From positions 7,197,944 through 7,261,943 of the forward strand of contig NC_061063.1 in assembly GCF_021917145.1 (NCBI RefSeq): a stretch of DNA of 64,000 nucleotides. Reading direction: 5' to 3'. The stretch is from Hypomesus transpacificus. Lineage: Eukaryota > Chordata > Actinopteri > Osmeriformes > Osmeridae. The notes under the pieces were generated by a model that worked only from the letters and a program-made list of their open reading frames with translations, was not told where the DNA came from and ran no database searches. Below are positions 1 to 16,060 of this stretch, in pieces. A program made the translations under genes and the position numbers. Position 1 is the first letter of the stretch. Every line of letters begins with the position of its first letter.

Positions 1-1290
1 CTTGTCACCTCTGGTTTAAGCCAGGGGGTTAAACTTCCTAGATTCTTAGTAAGCATCTCTCTTTTGGATTTGGGGCCACATAGTAGGACTTCAGTTTTTT
101 CTTCATTTAATTTAAGAAAGTTATCATTCATCCATTTGTTTATTGCCAACAGGCAGCTGGTAATGGAATTGATGGCCGTTGCATCGTTGGGTACAGTGGA
201 TATATATATAGTTGTGTGTCGTCCGCATAGCTATGGAAATTCATGTTATGTTCTCTGATTATGTCACCGAGTGGTAACATAAAGAGAAAAAAGTAATGGA
301 CCTAGGCAGCTTCCTTGAGCAACCCCGTAGCAGTTCTCATGTTTCTTAGACCTATGGTCTCCTAAACTAACATAAAACTTCCTTCCTGTGATATATGATT
401 TCATCCAATTCAATACACTATCCGTGAACCCAATAAGCTTTTCCAGTCTATTGATTAGGATGTTGTCATCAATGGTATCAAATGCTGCACTGATATCTAA
501 AAGGATAAGGATAGAGACTTTATTTGCATCAGAGTTTAGTCTGAGGTCGCTAATTATTTTGGTGAGAGCAGTTTCAGTACTGTGATATTTCCTGAAACCT
601 GACTGCGAGACTTCCAGAATGTTATTTTCTTCAAGAAAAGAATTTAGTTGCACTGAAATTATCTTTTCCAGTACTTTACTAATAAATGGAAGGTTTGATA
701 TTGGTCTGTAATTTGCAAGTAGACTGCTATCCAATTTGGGTTTCTTTAATAGGGGCTTTACAACAGCTGTTTTGAAGGCATCTGGGAAGACGCCAGTTTT
801 AAGGGATGTGTTTATAATCTCTAGCACCGGACCTGAGACACTATCAAACACTCGCTTAAAGAATGTTGTGGGTATAGGATCAATATCTGAGGTTGTGGAG
901 TTAGATTCACTGACAATTTTTGAAAGTTCACTAAGTGTGATACAGGTAAATGTGCTCATGGTTATGTTGCAGAATCTACTGATGTCAGTTTCGACCCCAC
1001 TATTACTAGTACTAGCTCTGATCAAAGTAATTTTGTTCTTGAAAAACAAAGCAAGCTTTTCACATTTAACTGCTGAGGATGGCGGGGGGGCAGGGACAGT
1101 GTTTAGCAGCTGGTCAATGGTGGAGAAAAGAACTCTGGAGTTTCTGGCATTTTCTGTAATAATGTTGGAGAAATATTCTCTCCTCGATCCAGGCGTTTTC
1201 GAAACATTTAAAATGTATAGAAAAATATATTTAACTATTATACTTAGTTTATTATACTTTCCAAAGAACTTAGTGAAGACAGCCAAATGA
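1..1290 (-). mobile_element. Decayed L2/CR1/Rex1-type LINE, reverse transcriptase fragment
   Basis: The minus strand is open from 1286 to 264 and reads as the reverse transcriptase of a non-LTR retrotransposon. Visible blocks include NYRPISNLPF, QSGFRKYHSTETAL, LLDISAAFDTID and [12 protein letters not shown]. The catalytic YADD box is still readable at 218-229, but in a different frame, because a small indel near 270-285 puts a stop just after the LFSLY block. The element runs off the left edge of the window. It is cut at its 5' side near 1290, so the endonuclease is missing. It lies on the same strand as, and about 180 bp downstream of, the last xkr8 exon. This is a dead copy. The superfamily is clear from the motifs; the exact clade is not. 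Confidence 0.88.
1248..1253 (-). terminator. Candidate polyadenylation signal for xkr8 copy A
   Basis: TTTATT on the plus strand gives AATAAA on the minus strand, about 220 nt after the stop codon at 1472. It lies at the 5' edge of the LINE fragment, so the insertion may have supplied or displaced the gene's 3' end. No downstream GU-rich element was verified. Confidence 0.3.
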
Positions 1291-1471
1291 GGCTTTACAG
1301 TTTACAGTCCAGAGATGTTCCAACCGCTGCTGCTGTAAGTGAGGTTATTTCCTGAACAGGAGTCTTTGTGGAAATAATTCACAGTGCTTCCAATCCATGA
1401 TCAAATCCATAGGTAGCTTTTTTTTTACAGTTGCTGAGCTCTGTCCATCTTCCATACAGACTGGATTTAAT

Positions 1472-3487
1472 TTAAGTTGTGTCACTGTAGAAGTTAACAG
1501 CCAATTTCTCCATCCTAGTTTTGGCTCTGGCAGGTTTTGAAGGGCCTTGCATGCTGCGGTCCATTAAACAGTTGTCTACCTCATCCCCCTCCTCTTGAGG
1601 AGCAATTCCTCTCAGCTGAGAGTCAGACTTAGACTCAGGCTCATCAGTTGTCAGATGTGTAACAGTTGGATGAAACAATTGATAGTAACCCACTCTAACC
1701 AGGATCCCAAGACTATACAAGATAGACATACCAATGAGCACTGCATAAGGTGGCAGAGAGGATTCGAAGTAGGGAGGCTCAGTGGTGATCCTCCAGTACC
1801 AAACACAACAAAGCACACATGTATCAAGTGTTATAAAGCTGTAATAGAAAAGGCACTTCCACTTGGTCCGCCCCTCTGACACATTAAACCAGCTGAAGTA
1901 CCAGATGAGGCCTAAGGTGGCACGGAAGAGCGGCTCTCCACCAGAGCCCTCCATAAATGTGGTGTTTGCTCGCCATGCAAAGAAGACTAGAATAATCCAG
2001 AGGGACAGGAAGTGTGCAGGGAAGAGGCAGGGCAGGACTGACACGAAGAGTGCGAGTGCAATCACACGGGTACCAATCAAAAACAGGTTCCACAGGAAGT
2101 ATACAAAAGATGATATCCAAGTTTGTTTGGTCTTATCAGGAAGGAAGGCACGCAGGGAGCGGTGGTACATGGTCACGCTGATAGCGATGGCGGCCACTGA
2201 TCCAGCTGTCTTTAATACTGTGAGTAAAAACATAAATTGTCACACTCAGTTTGTTTGTTGAGAAGTGTGTTATGATTGAAAAAAGATAATAGCGGCTCGC
2301 CATGGTTTAACTCACCAGTAATGGGCTCCAGGACGCCCCTGTGGATAATGATGGTGAGCATGAGGACCAACTGTGGAGAGCTTTCGGAAAATGTCTCAAT
2401 CAGACGCAACATGTTGAGGTCATGTGATAGGAACACTGCGCGTTCCTCTGGGATAGTGTTCCCAGTGCAGAAGGATTGTGTTGAGACCTCTACTACACCG
2501 GCAAACCTAGGGGTAGTAAAGAGTGATAGTGTGGTAGATGAGCCAGAGTCCTGCATCCTCATTTGTCTATTGAATAAAACTGATAATAACTATAACCAAT
2601 TTGAAACGAATGTTAGACATCCTAAATGTATTCTGATGTTTAGGGTGTTACAGAGTACTTTGCTAATGATGTTGCTATTATATTGTGTAATGAACATTAT
2701 AAATGATCATACATACACAGTATGAGCTTGACATCTCTTGTAGGTTGTGCTCTATTCATTCTTAACACGAACTGTATTACTTTCAGGAATGAGCCTAAAA
2801 GTTAAGATTAGTGTTGTGAGAAACTTTCTATTCAAGCTGAGACACGTTCTCCATGTATATGTGGCTGGCAAATGTTGTTGGTGAACAACTATGTGTACAA
2901 GCACAGCCTCTGGCTATTTCAACATTTCTCAGGGGAGTCAGGTGGCTGAGCGGTTAGAGCATCGGCTAGTAATCTGAAGGTTGCCAGTTCAATTCCCGGC
3001 CGGTGCACATGACGTTGTGTCCTTGGGCAAGACACTTCACCCTACTTGCCTCGGGGGACTGTCCCTGTACTTTTTGTAAGTCGCTGTGGATAAGAGCGTC
3101 TGCTAAATGACTAAATGTAAATGTGTTAATAAGTTAAAGAAGGTAACACCACCTGAGATAGACTCCCATCTGACACAAGTGGACAACCTTGAGACAGAAG
3201 CCGTCGAAAAAGCCTTCAACCTTTGTCACTGTCTCGGATTCTTCATTGCTATACCACAGCCAACTGTATGCCTGGGACAGCACAGAGGAACCCAGAAGCA
3301 GGAAGACCAGCACTCCCAGGGAAACGTAGTCCTCCTCTAGGTAGAAATCCACAACCGCATACACGTCCAACCCCACATCCACTACGCACACAACTAGACT
3401 ACCAAGATTCAGAATGAAATCCCAGCAGTCAAGCTTGAAGTGTCGTTGATTCTGAATCATGTCTGGTTGAATTCGACACGTTTCCAT
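1472..3487 (-). CDS. xkr8: Xk-related protein 8-like, copy A (three exons)
   Basis: Coding exons on the minus strand are 3487-3153, 2506-2316 and 2217-1472 (335+191+746 nt, 423 aa), with intron phases 2 and 1. The start is the ATG at 3487; a TTG further upstream is not used. Splice sites read CTCAG|gtggtg, ccctag|G, ACTG|gtgagt and ctcacag|TA. XKR8 is a multi-pass plasma-membrane scramblase that exposes phosphatidylserine once caspase-3/7 cuts its cytosolic tail. Family marks seen here are SHDLNMLRLIETF with SSPQL in exon 2, and YHRSLRAFLPDK, VYFLWNLF and WYFSWFNVSEGRT in exon 3. The tail carries a textbook DEVD caspase motif at residues 387-390 (bases 1574-1585), followed about 20 residues later by a conserved RM..LA..F segment. 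A SINE lies in intron 1. Orthology to xkr8 rests on the tail and on synteny; other XKR paralogues are less likely. Confidence 0.9.
2932..3125 (+). mobile_element. tRNA-derived SINE with L2-like tail
   Basis: The head resembles a tRNA with A-box-like GGTGGCTGAGCGG and B-box-like GGTTGCCAGTTCAATTCCC. A central TTGGGCAAGACACTTCACCC block follows, then the fish tail AAGTCGCTGTGGATAAGAGCG ending in TAAATGACTAAATGTAAATG. It lies in intron 1 of xkr8 copy A, opposite to the gene, and ends only about 27 nt from the exon 1 splice donor at 3152. The same family recurs inverted at 34976-35181. No clear target-site duplication was found. Confidence 0.85.
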
Positions 3488-4669
3488 TTTTCTACATGTC
3501 CCCAAGAAATGTGTCTATTCTTGTCCCAGCCCGAATGAAACTGAAAGCAGGTGAATAAGAGCCTGCATATTTGTTTCGCTTACATAACTTCCCTTCAAAA
3601 ATATGTACCTCCTTCAACGCATGTATTGGTGTAAGAACAAACAATTTGACAATATTGTCAAGTTACCAATTACAGAAATGAAATAGGTAATTACCGTAAT
3701 CATTACATGACTTGTGTCATTCATTACAGGATGTTCATTTCTTCCACAGGAAAAGTAAATAAAGGAAGGTCCAAAGTATAAAGTGTAGTTGTCCTGTGGT
3801 GTCCCCCAATGGCTCAACAGAAGTTACAGCATGCATAGTAGAAGAACCTCAAAACTGAAAATGCTTTACATAACTGATCCAAAACTTGGATTCTTTTTTA
3901 AATGTATGAATATTACTTGTTTTTTCATCAACAATGTACAGCCTGTAAACATAATTGTGGAAGAACTGATGATGACTTAGGAGGGTCTTTAATTATTCAA
4001 AAAATGTGGCTGTGGAAGAACATTATTTATTTGTCATGCTTCTTGTGCCTTGAACGATAATTAAAAAATACACTCTCCAACTTTCAAACAATAACTCCCT
4101 GGTGTTACATAGAAACTTCAACAAACATTACTATAGTTACGATATCATTTAGATGGATCACTATTACATATTTTACAATGTTGGCACAGATCATGAGACA
4201 TACTGCACGTACACCTTATAAATAAAAAGAGAACATTAAAATTAAAATAACTTGAGTTGGACTACTGTACTGGTCTTAATTTAAACACAAACTACACTGT
4301 TGCCTTTGCCCTTTACTTAATATATACTTAATACACTGGCTAATAGAGATCATGTCAAATTCCAACCACCTGCATGTAAATACATACAAGAAACAGACTT
4401 ATTCTGGTCAAATACTGTATGTGGTATGCGTAATATATGAAGCGTTTCACTTGTCTCAAAATGTTGGCCATCAGTACAAAGGTTATGCAGTAAACAAACA
4501 TATTTCAACAAAACCAACCAGTTGAAACATCCAGCATTACTTCATAACCTTGAAACAGTAACAGTATACTACTCACAATTTGTACCAAAGGTACAACTTT
4601 AGCAGCTCTCATAACACTTGTTGTGATATCAAAACCTTCTAAAACTAACCATCATTAATTTTCCACAGT
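3488..4669. other. Spacer between the two xkr8 copies
   Basis: AT-rich sequence holding the upstream region of copy A and the 3' flank of copy B, both read on the minus strand. A TTTATT near 4026, about 640 nt past the copy B stop, is a possible polyadenylation signal. No other gene or named repeat is visible. Confidence 0.5.
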
Positions 4670-6785
4670 TTAGTTTGCAATCGGTTGCAAAACACTGTTG
4701 GCATCACGTCCGTTTGTTTTACCAATAAGGTTGGTACTAGCATCTCTCTGAGAGTAAAAGCGATTAGCATGATAGGCCATCCTCTTGTTGAGAACCTGAG
4801 AGGAAGCTCCCACCTGGGAAACCATGGCTCTCACAGACAACTGACCATCAGGCATCTCAATGGCACCTGTGTCCCGCGCTGGGGGCCTCCACAGTTTGGG
4901 GTGAAAGCAGCAGTAGTAAAAGACTTTGAAAAGCAAGCCCACAAGGTAAGTGAGTGGCAGAGCGGCAAGCAGGATCGGGGCGTAGGAGTCTGTCAGGACT
5001 GGGTCTCTGTACCACCACCAGGTAATCAACAGGATCCCTCCATCCACGACCATGAAAGAGTGGTAAATAACACTATTCCCCCTTGTTCGCCCCTCTGCCA
5101 CGTTAAACCAGCTAAAGTACCAGATAAGACCTACAGTAGCCCGGTAGAGCCACTCTCCGCCAGCACTGTCCATGAAATCTGTTTTCTGGCACCAGACCCA
5201 GAACACCATTACAAGCCATATTAAAAGTAAGTGGACAAAGACGTAGTTGCACAGGACTGAGGTGAAGAGAGCCACTGCAGCCACACGTGGGGCGATAAGC
5301 AGCAGGTTCCACAGGAAGTAGACCAGAGAAGAGCCCCAGCCCTGTTTGGCCTTGTCAGGGAGGAAGGAGCGCAAAGAACGATGGTAGTCCACTACCATCC
5401 AGGCTATAGAGGTGGTAGATGCTACGACGCTTACACCTACAAAACAGAAAGGGATGGAAGACAAAGAGAAGTTGGGTCATCATCACACTACTGATTAGAG
5501 CAAGGCAATAAAGTCACACAGATATAAGCTGTGGTTGTGATAGTGAGACAGCACGTGGACGTTTTTACTTTATAAAAGTGAAAATGTGATAGTTATAAGA
5601 TAAGTTACAAACGATGTGTTAAATACTGTAACATCAAATCACAATCTATGGCTATTACAATCACATAGCTTGTAGATCGCACACAAGTCAGTTGCCTTGC
5701 ACAAGAATGTGTGTGACAGGACACCTCTACTCACACTGTACAGTCCTTGCATGGTTGGTGTAGAGCATGATGTAAGCCATGAGAGTGAGTTGGGGGGCGC
5801 TCTCACAGAAGGTCTCAATAAGCCGAAGCATACTGAGGTCATGAGTCAGGTACACAGCATATTCTGAGATCTGATCCCTCCTCCACCACACCCGGAAGCC
5901 TTGCCATATGGCAGAGATGTGCCTGAGGACAAATGACACTCAAATCAAAAAATAAACAACAATCGAGGTATAACTCGGGGGAAGCTAAAACCATGTTTAA
6001 ATACATCGGTAAAAAGATGGTGGTGCTATGGGAGTTGTTAAAAATGGTGGTTGTTGTTTCTTTGGATTCATCCTCAAAATCCAAGGTCTAAAAACAGTAT
6101 GTCATGCTTGCTTATCATGCAACTCCCTTGGCTGTCTGTGTTAAAATAGGATGCCTATGGAATCTGAGCATGTTAAATTGATATGCGCTTAATCGTCCAA
6201 CCTGTTAGCATCACTTGACAAATGGCCTGCAGCTCACTAGTGCTTTAGTACCTTATGTATTAGGCCTAATATAATTCTGATAACCTCTACTCAAGGAAAA
6301 TATGTTAGATGTAGGCCTGAGTGGGACTTTCAATGTTTAGCAGCCAACTACATGCGCCTTTGAGTTTGAATTAAATAGCCTAGATAACTTTCCTTTTAAG
6401 ATGGCCATTGACCCATAGGCAATGTTTACAAATCTGCACCAAACAAACTAATAAAATACCTGCAGAAGAAGCCCAACTGAAAAACATGTAGAAGGCCTGA
6501 AAGCTTGAGGTGGTTGCCAAAAAGTACTGTATCTGTTGAGTTTTGCGCATTGAACCCTTCCAGTTTGCGGTCGTATTTGAACCAGTACCAACTGAACATC
6601 TGGACCACAACTGAAGAAAGGGCCATGAGGCCGACAAGCACTCCAAACCATGGAACATCCCCGCGCGAATACAACTCTGTCGCTACCCATACATCAGATC
6701 CCACATCGAACAAATAAGTGCATACACCGATAACCGAAAACCAAAAATCCAGACACGAGTACTTAGAAATTGCCGGGCTTTCCAT
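4670..6785 (-). CDS. xkr8: Xk-related protein 8-like, copy B (three exons)
   Basis: Coding exons on the minus strand are 6785-6460, 5922-5735 and 5436-4670 (326+188+767 nt, 426 aa). Phases 2 and 1 are the same as in copy A, so the two genes come from a tandem duplication. The start is the ATG at 6785. Splice sites read CTGCAG|gtattt, cctcag|G, CAGT|gtgagt and ttgtag|GT. Exon 1 gives the first two membrane segments (FDVGSDVWVA and SSVVVQMFSWYWF). Exon 2 has LTHDLSMLRLIETF and SAPQL. Exon 3 has YHRSLRSFLPDK, VYFLWNLLL and WYFSWFNVAEGRTRG, the last close to mammalian XKR8. The cytosolic tail has no DEVD. EMPD|G at residues 365-368 (4847-4858) sits at the equivalent distance from the conserved KRM..HA..F segment, so caspase activation may be weaker, altered or absent. 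Confidence 0.92.
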
Positions 6786-7936
6786 GGTTAGCTATGTTTC
6801 CCGTTAACATTTCATCCAATTTCACCATCTCGAACGCACACTCCCCGCTTGCGCTGTGTTATATCGGGCTTGTTAATTTATCGATTATCTCTGTTCGCCC
6901 ATGTTGCCCAAGCAAAGAAAACCTTCCGCAAAGTTATGTGTTAAGATGGCGTTAAATACATAGCTGCTTTACTGCGATCTAACCGCGAACTTCTTATCTA
7001 GCTACAAAAGCTCGACATCAGAAACTTTAAAAGCCCCTCCCACAACAACAAATTTGTGGACTCAAACTGTTCCAGACTGCAGCCAACTTTTATAAAGCAG
7101 TGACGATACCCACTCTGACGAAACATTGTAACACTACTGGCTCGGTGGAGATGAATGCAAATGGACATTGAATTAACAATAATAATAATTAACTAAATAT
7201 TATTCCATTAAATATATACAGGATTTAGCTGCCGGGAATGATCATATTACCAATTGCAATCTCATTAAGGTATGGGGTGGGTCGCTATACTGTACACACA
7301 AATAGTCTGCACAAGGGGTTTCAGACATTGGTTATTGAGTGAAAAAAAATAATATGGCGAATAATAAACTCTGGAGTCTGCCCAGGCCAGGGGCGTAGCC
7401 ACGGGTAGCCACTGTGCCTACCCAGGCCTACCCAATTTGTTCTAAAGCCTACCCCACATCGCAAAGTACTTTTTAAATGTATTTTTACTGAAAAGATTCT
7501 TATTCATATTTTTCTCTATGCCTACCCAAAAATATTATTCTGGCTACGCCCCTGGCCCAGGCTACTAAACGTTATATTATTAACGTAGGACTACTACTTA
7601 ATATACTGTATCATCCCTACTAGAAGAATAATTAGTTCAGTATGGTGCACTTTTTCCACAGATATATTTTTTTATATTCAAAGTCCCCTCTCAATGTATG
7701 AAGTGAAACAAATCGTTTAATTTATTCATTATCTGTATTAGTTTATCACATTTTACACACAACGGTGTTGAAATTAGACACCTCAGATATGTTAAGTGAG
7801 ACACGCCCATTTCATGGCGCGACCTATGGTGTTCAAGAAGCACGTATAATGTAATGAGCATTCAGCCTCCTCGCGCATAACGTGTGTTTTTCCACTTTGA
7901 GTGTGCAAGCGGACGCACACATATTTCGCCAGGACA
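6786..7936. promoter_or_regulatory. Head-to-head spacer, divergent promoters of xkr8 copy B and srsf4
   Basis: This 1.15-kb space must hold the promoters and 5'UTRs of both divergently transcribed genes. No convincing TATA box was seen at a sensible distance from either start codon. A 167-bp MITE sits in the middle (7388-7554). Transcription start sites cannot be placed from sequence alone. Confidence 0.45.
7388..7554. mobile_element. hAT-type MITE with perfect 8-bp target-site duplication
   Basis: The element starts CAGGGGCGTAGCCA and ends with the inverse, TGGCTACGCCCCTG, giving 14-bp terminal inverted repeats. The flanks are identical 8-mers, GCCCAGGC at 7380-7387 and 7555-7562. Length 167 bp, no coding capacity. 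CAGGGGCG-type ends with an 8-bp duplication are characteristic of the hAT superfamily. Intact ends and duplication suggest a fairly young insertion. Confidence 0.93.
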
Positions 7937-12204
<4,268 letters not shown>

Positions 12205-12293
12205 GGTGAAATGTTATGACCCCTCTACCCGTCTTGAGCCCCTCACCCCTTGTTTTTCTTTTTTATATATATATATGAATCCAGTAGTGATAG

Positions 12294-12299
12294 AATAAA
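12294..12299 (+). terminator. Proximal polyadenylation signal of srsf4
   Basis: AATAAA, 90 nt after the stop codon, in an AT-rich 3'UTR. It may give a short-3'UTR transcript. Confidence 0.45.
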
Positions 12300-12591
12300 A
12301 AAATGTGTCTTTAGTACACATGCTTCCCCATCTTTTTTTTTATATATATATATATTATTTTCTTTCCCCCCCAGTAGTGTCTTCTTGTATTTAGAGACAT
12401 TTGTAAAATATGTGGTAGGTCTAAGAAAAATATGCCTGGATAGACTTTTATAAGTTGTAATGGACTGTTGTAGTGGGTGTCTTAACATTTGTATTACATG
12501 CATACATAGTGTGCTGTCAATGTGCTGAGTGGGATTTGTTTTATTCTGTCTTTTGATCCTTGTGGAATTCCTTTTTAACAGTTAATTTGAA

Positions 12592-12597
12592 AATAAA
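12592..12597 (+). terminator. Distal polyadenylation signal of srsf4
   Basis: AATAAA followed about 25 nt later by a GT-rich stretch (AGTTGTTTGTC). This is a better-formed poly(A) context than the proximal one and gives a 3'UTR of roughly 400 nt. Confidence 0.6.
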
Positions 12598-12619
12598 AAA
12601 ACCCTGATATGGAATGAAC

Positions 12620-15600
12620 AAGTTGTTTGTCTATTGTCAGGTTAAAGGACCACCTTTCACGTTGGAGTTCAAAGTGTGATTGGAAGAAGGGGGAGGGGAG
12701 GGAGACACGGCACAGTGAACAGGATGCCAATTAAACGGCAACTTGTACTTGGCCAATTATTCCGATTGCCACAAGATGGCGTTGCGCTCTTTTTCTTGAC
12801 CAGCGGTCTTAAGAATTGACAATCTGTTGCATTGTTTTAGAGAGATCTTATGCAGAGAAATATGTAATCTAATTGGATTTGCTACAATCAAGTTCGTAAC
12901 CTAATAGATTTGTTTCCATAATGCACACATTTTTAACAAGCAACCCGTTGCCTCGCTTCAAATTTTCGTGGATAGACATGGCTAACTTCATAGTCAAAGT
13001 CACTAAGGAGAACGTTCATTAATGTAGCATGTGTTGTACAAAAATGTCCAATTACTTGTACATAATTTGGTTTTAAGTACTTTATAGTAATATGCTGATA
13101 AGGTGTCAGTAGCCTATACCAAAACACGCACAACAACCATGACATGCATAACTCCAATCGTGGGGTGTCAGACTGGAGGAGGCGCCACCGAAAATCGGCC
13201 GTGGAATGGGTTGTTCAGTTAGTTTTGTGAGGTTGAAGGGCACATGTGATTTTAGGAAGATTACCTATAAACTGGCAACATTTTTTTATATTTATTGGAA
13301 GACTATTGCTGAGTACCTTTTGGACAAACCAAGAAGCTCCATACCGACGTTGGAACAACCTCTTATCCATGCAAGTAGGATGTTCAGCTCAAGTGATCAG
13401 GCTATATGCAATTGTTTCGTTCAGTGCAAACTGCATGGGTAATCGGACGAATCGTATTGCACTGTTTTGATATGAGTCGGAGGACGATGAGACGGCAAGA
13501 GAACACAACGGCAGCATAGGCAAGTAACTTAACCTTATTCAAAAGTAGCCTAATACCCTAGTCGAGCGGTAATGCACAACTGGTACAGCTCAACGCTTTG
13601 ATGCCGATGAGAACTTCAAATGAACGTGCCTTGTCTAGAAGGTCATTGGAGATTTAACATTTTCACCTCACAAATCTGCAAACGTTGTAATTGGCTGCGA
13701 GCTGTATATGCTATTTCTTTATTCTATATATTCTATATATTTTAATAAATTGCTGGTTTTAATGACGTTGTAGTTGAGGAAATGACTAATTCCACTGCAA
13801 GGCTTATCACAGTCAGACAGAATCAAAGGAATGCAACATCACGTTCCGTCAGGTTTCTTGTAGTCACAGCAAGGAATGTTTTGTGTGTGTTCAAATAATT
13901 GTTTTTAATGGCTTAAAAACATATTAAACATTTGCAACCCACAGGTGGAGGTAGCATGCCCTGTTACAAGTAAGACACAGAATAGATGTTAATACCATAT
14001 TTATTCAAATTCGATGCAACCTTATTTGCCTATTTAATTCCATCCAAGAATCAGTCTCTACGTATACTTAATGAGCTAAGTGATACGCAAGCTACCCATT
14101 TAAAGAAAACGAATTGGGTGTGTGATCATTATCATTAGTGATCTGCAATTAATGTAAAGAAAGATAGCATACACGTTATGTAAGGTACAATTCAAACTTA
14201 AAGATAGATCTTATTCTCTGATTAAGTAGCCTACTTTTATGTTTAGATTAGTTGGCAATAGTCCACATTCCTCACTCATTAAACTGCCAGTGGAAAAACA
14301 AACTAATGATAGGCATGTCTGGTTTGCATCATTCATTTATGATGGCCATATCAGTGACCATATGAATACATGGAATGTTCTTGCCAGAGGCAAGTCTTTC
14401 CAGAACAATTCATGCTGTACAAAGACTAGTAATACTTTCCACCGGACTTTTTCAGCTAGCCTGGGTCATCTTTATTCAAGATTATCACCTTCCAGGAGTG
14501 TACATGATCACTTGAGGTTTAATCCTTCAGGGTTGACACTCAGGTAGATTTACCCAGGTCACAACCTTTTCTTTTACCATAAAGTATATTTATGTTCCAC
14601 TAGTTAAAGAGACAGTCAAGCTTTTCTGTTTTACCTGTACGTACATAGCATTATGCATCAGCAAGTAGAGGTGCAGTTTACTAGAAGAGGGACACCGGCA
14701 AAGGTTTCAATTGTTAACTGTTCAGTTGCGCAGTGCAAAAAACAACTATCCATGCTATTTATCTATTCAGGGATTATAAAAAATTGTTATTGAAAGTATG
14801 TCAATTCAAGTAATTTCTCATTTCTGGTGCTATCAGGACAAATACATTAATGAGCTACTATATGTGAGATAAAAAAGTACCATGTACATCAAAACAGTCC
14901 TATATTTGGTCTTGGGTTGTGGCATCACATTTGACATTTTCTTGAAATATATACTACATTGCATTAAGTTGCTCTTTGATTTGTCATTCAAAGTTCTAAA
15001 ATCCTCTCTGAACATCTTTAAACACCTAAAGCCAAAGGATGTGGCCTGACTGACTCATCTGTGCATGCATAGTAACCAAACAGCCAGGAAGACACGTTTC
15101 TACCCTGTGCCAGGTTTTTAGTGAAGGTCCGAGAGACCTGTTCAGAGATATTCAGTTTGTTGGTCGCCAGTACAGGCTGAGAGGCAGGCTGTACAGGCTT
15201 ACCTGATAGTCATCCTTCTGGACCGGGGTTAGGGTAGTGTGCTCTGTTAGACGATTTGGTGGAGACAGGATTTTAAAGGCATTGCTGCATATGCGGAGCC
15301 TTACAGTAATTTGCAGTGTGTGTGTTTGAAGCTGTGTTTCCATTTCACTGCACCTTGTTTATGGTTTTGTGGGAACTGAAGGAGAACAGCACATGTGCAA
15401 GTGTTTCTCAGTAGCATCTGAGTTTGGAACTCCCTGAGATGTTATCTCTCAAGTTACATTTTTTTGTCTATGATGATTAACATGGAGTTCAATATTTTAA
15501 ACACAGAATGTTACGGTCAGTTTAGATGCATTGGAAAGGAGGCCAGATGTAGACAAGGATCTTTCATCAATATTTTAATTAAAGGTCAGACTAATTTATT

Positions 15601-16060
15601 CAACAGTGAAAAAACAAAAACATTTGGTTTGAACATCAAAGGCAATTTGTCCAAAGATAACAAAGGAGCAGTTTAATAAAGTAAATACTTATGAATATGT
15701 AATGAATGATGAAATTCAGTGCTATATGAATTATTTATTTCTAACATGCTTCACGTCCATTTAGAAAGAAAAATCTGGGATTACAGACTTTTAATTTATT
15801 AAAATCTGTATGATTCCATAAACAGTTTTCTTTCACCAGAAATAGCGATTAAAGATGCCAGTGATTTATTCATTGAATCTTAAAAGGATTACATTGCCGT
15901 TTTTGTACTGAAACACTTACTGTACATACTTACATACTGTACATAGGAGTCTATCTTTAAAAGTTGTGTCATTAATCCCTGACCCTTTCCCCCACTCCGT
16001 AATCTCCCAGGAGCAGTAGTTCCGCACGTGACCAGGACCAAGAGTTTTGGATACTCAACC
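12620..16060. other. Intergenic srsf4-tmem200b and tmem200b 5' region
   Basis: Mostly AT-rich, with no gene or recognisable repeat; short open frames here have no family features. Just before tmem200b, a pyrimidine tract ending in TCTCCCAG at 16010 looks like a 3' splice site. The coding exon may therefore be joined to an upstream non-coding exon that I could not locate. Confidence 0.45.

Noticed and set aside
736..1290. 184-codon plus-strand frame
   Set aside because: Antisense shadow of the LINE reverse transcriptase.
2932..3010. tRNA gene
   Set aside because: A- and B-box-like motifs are present, but the sequence continues into SINE body and tail and I see no proper acceptor stem.
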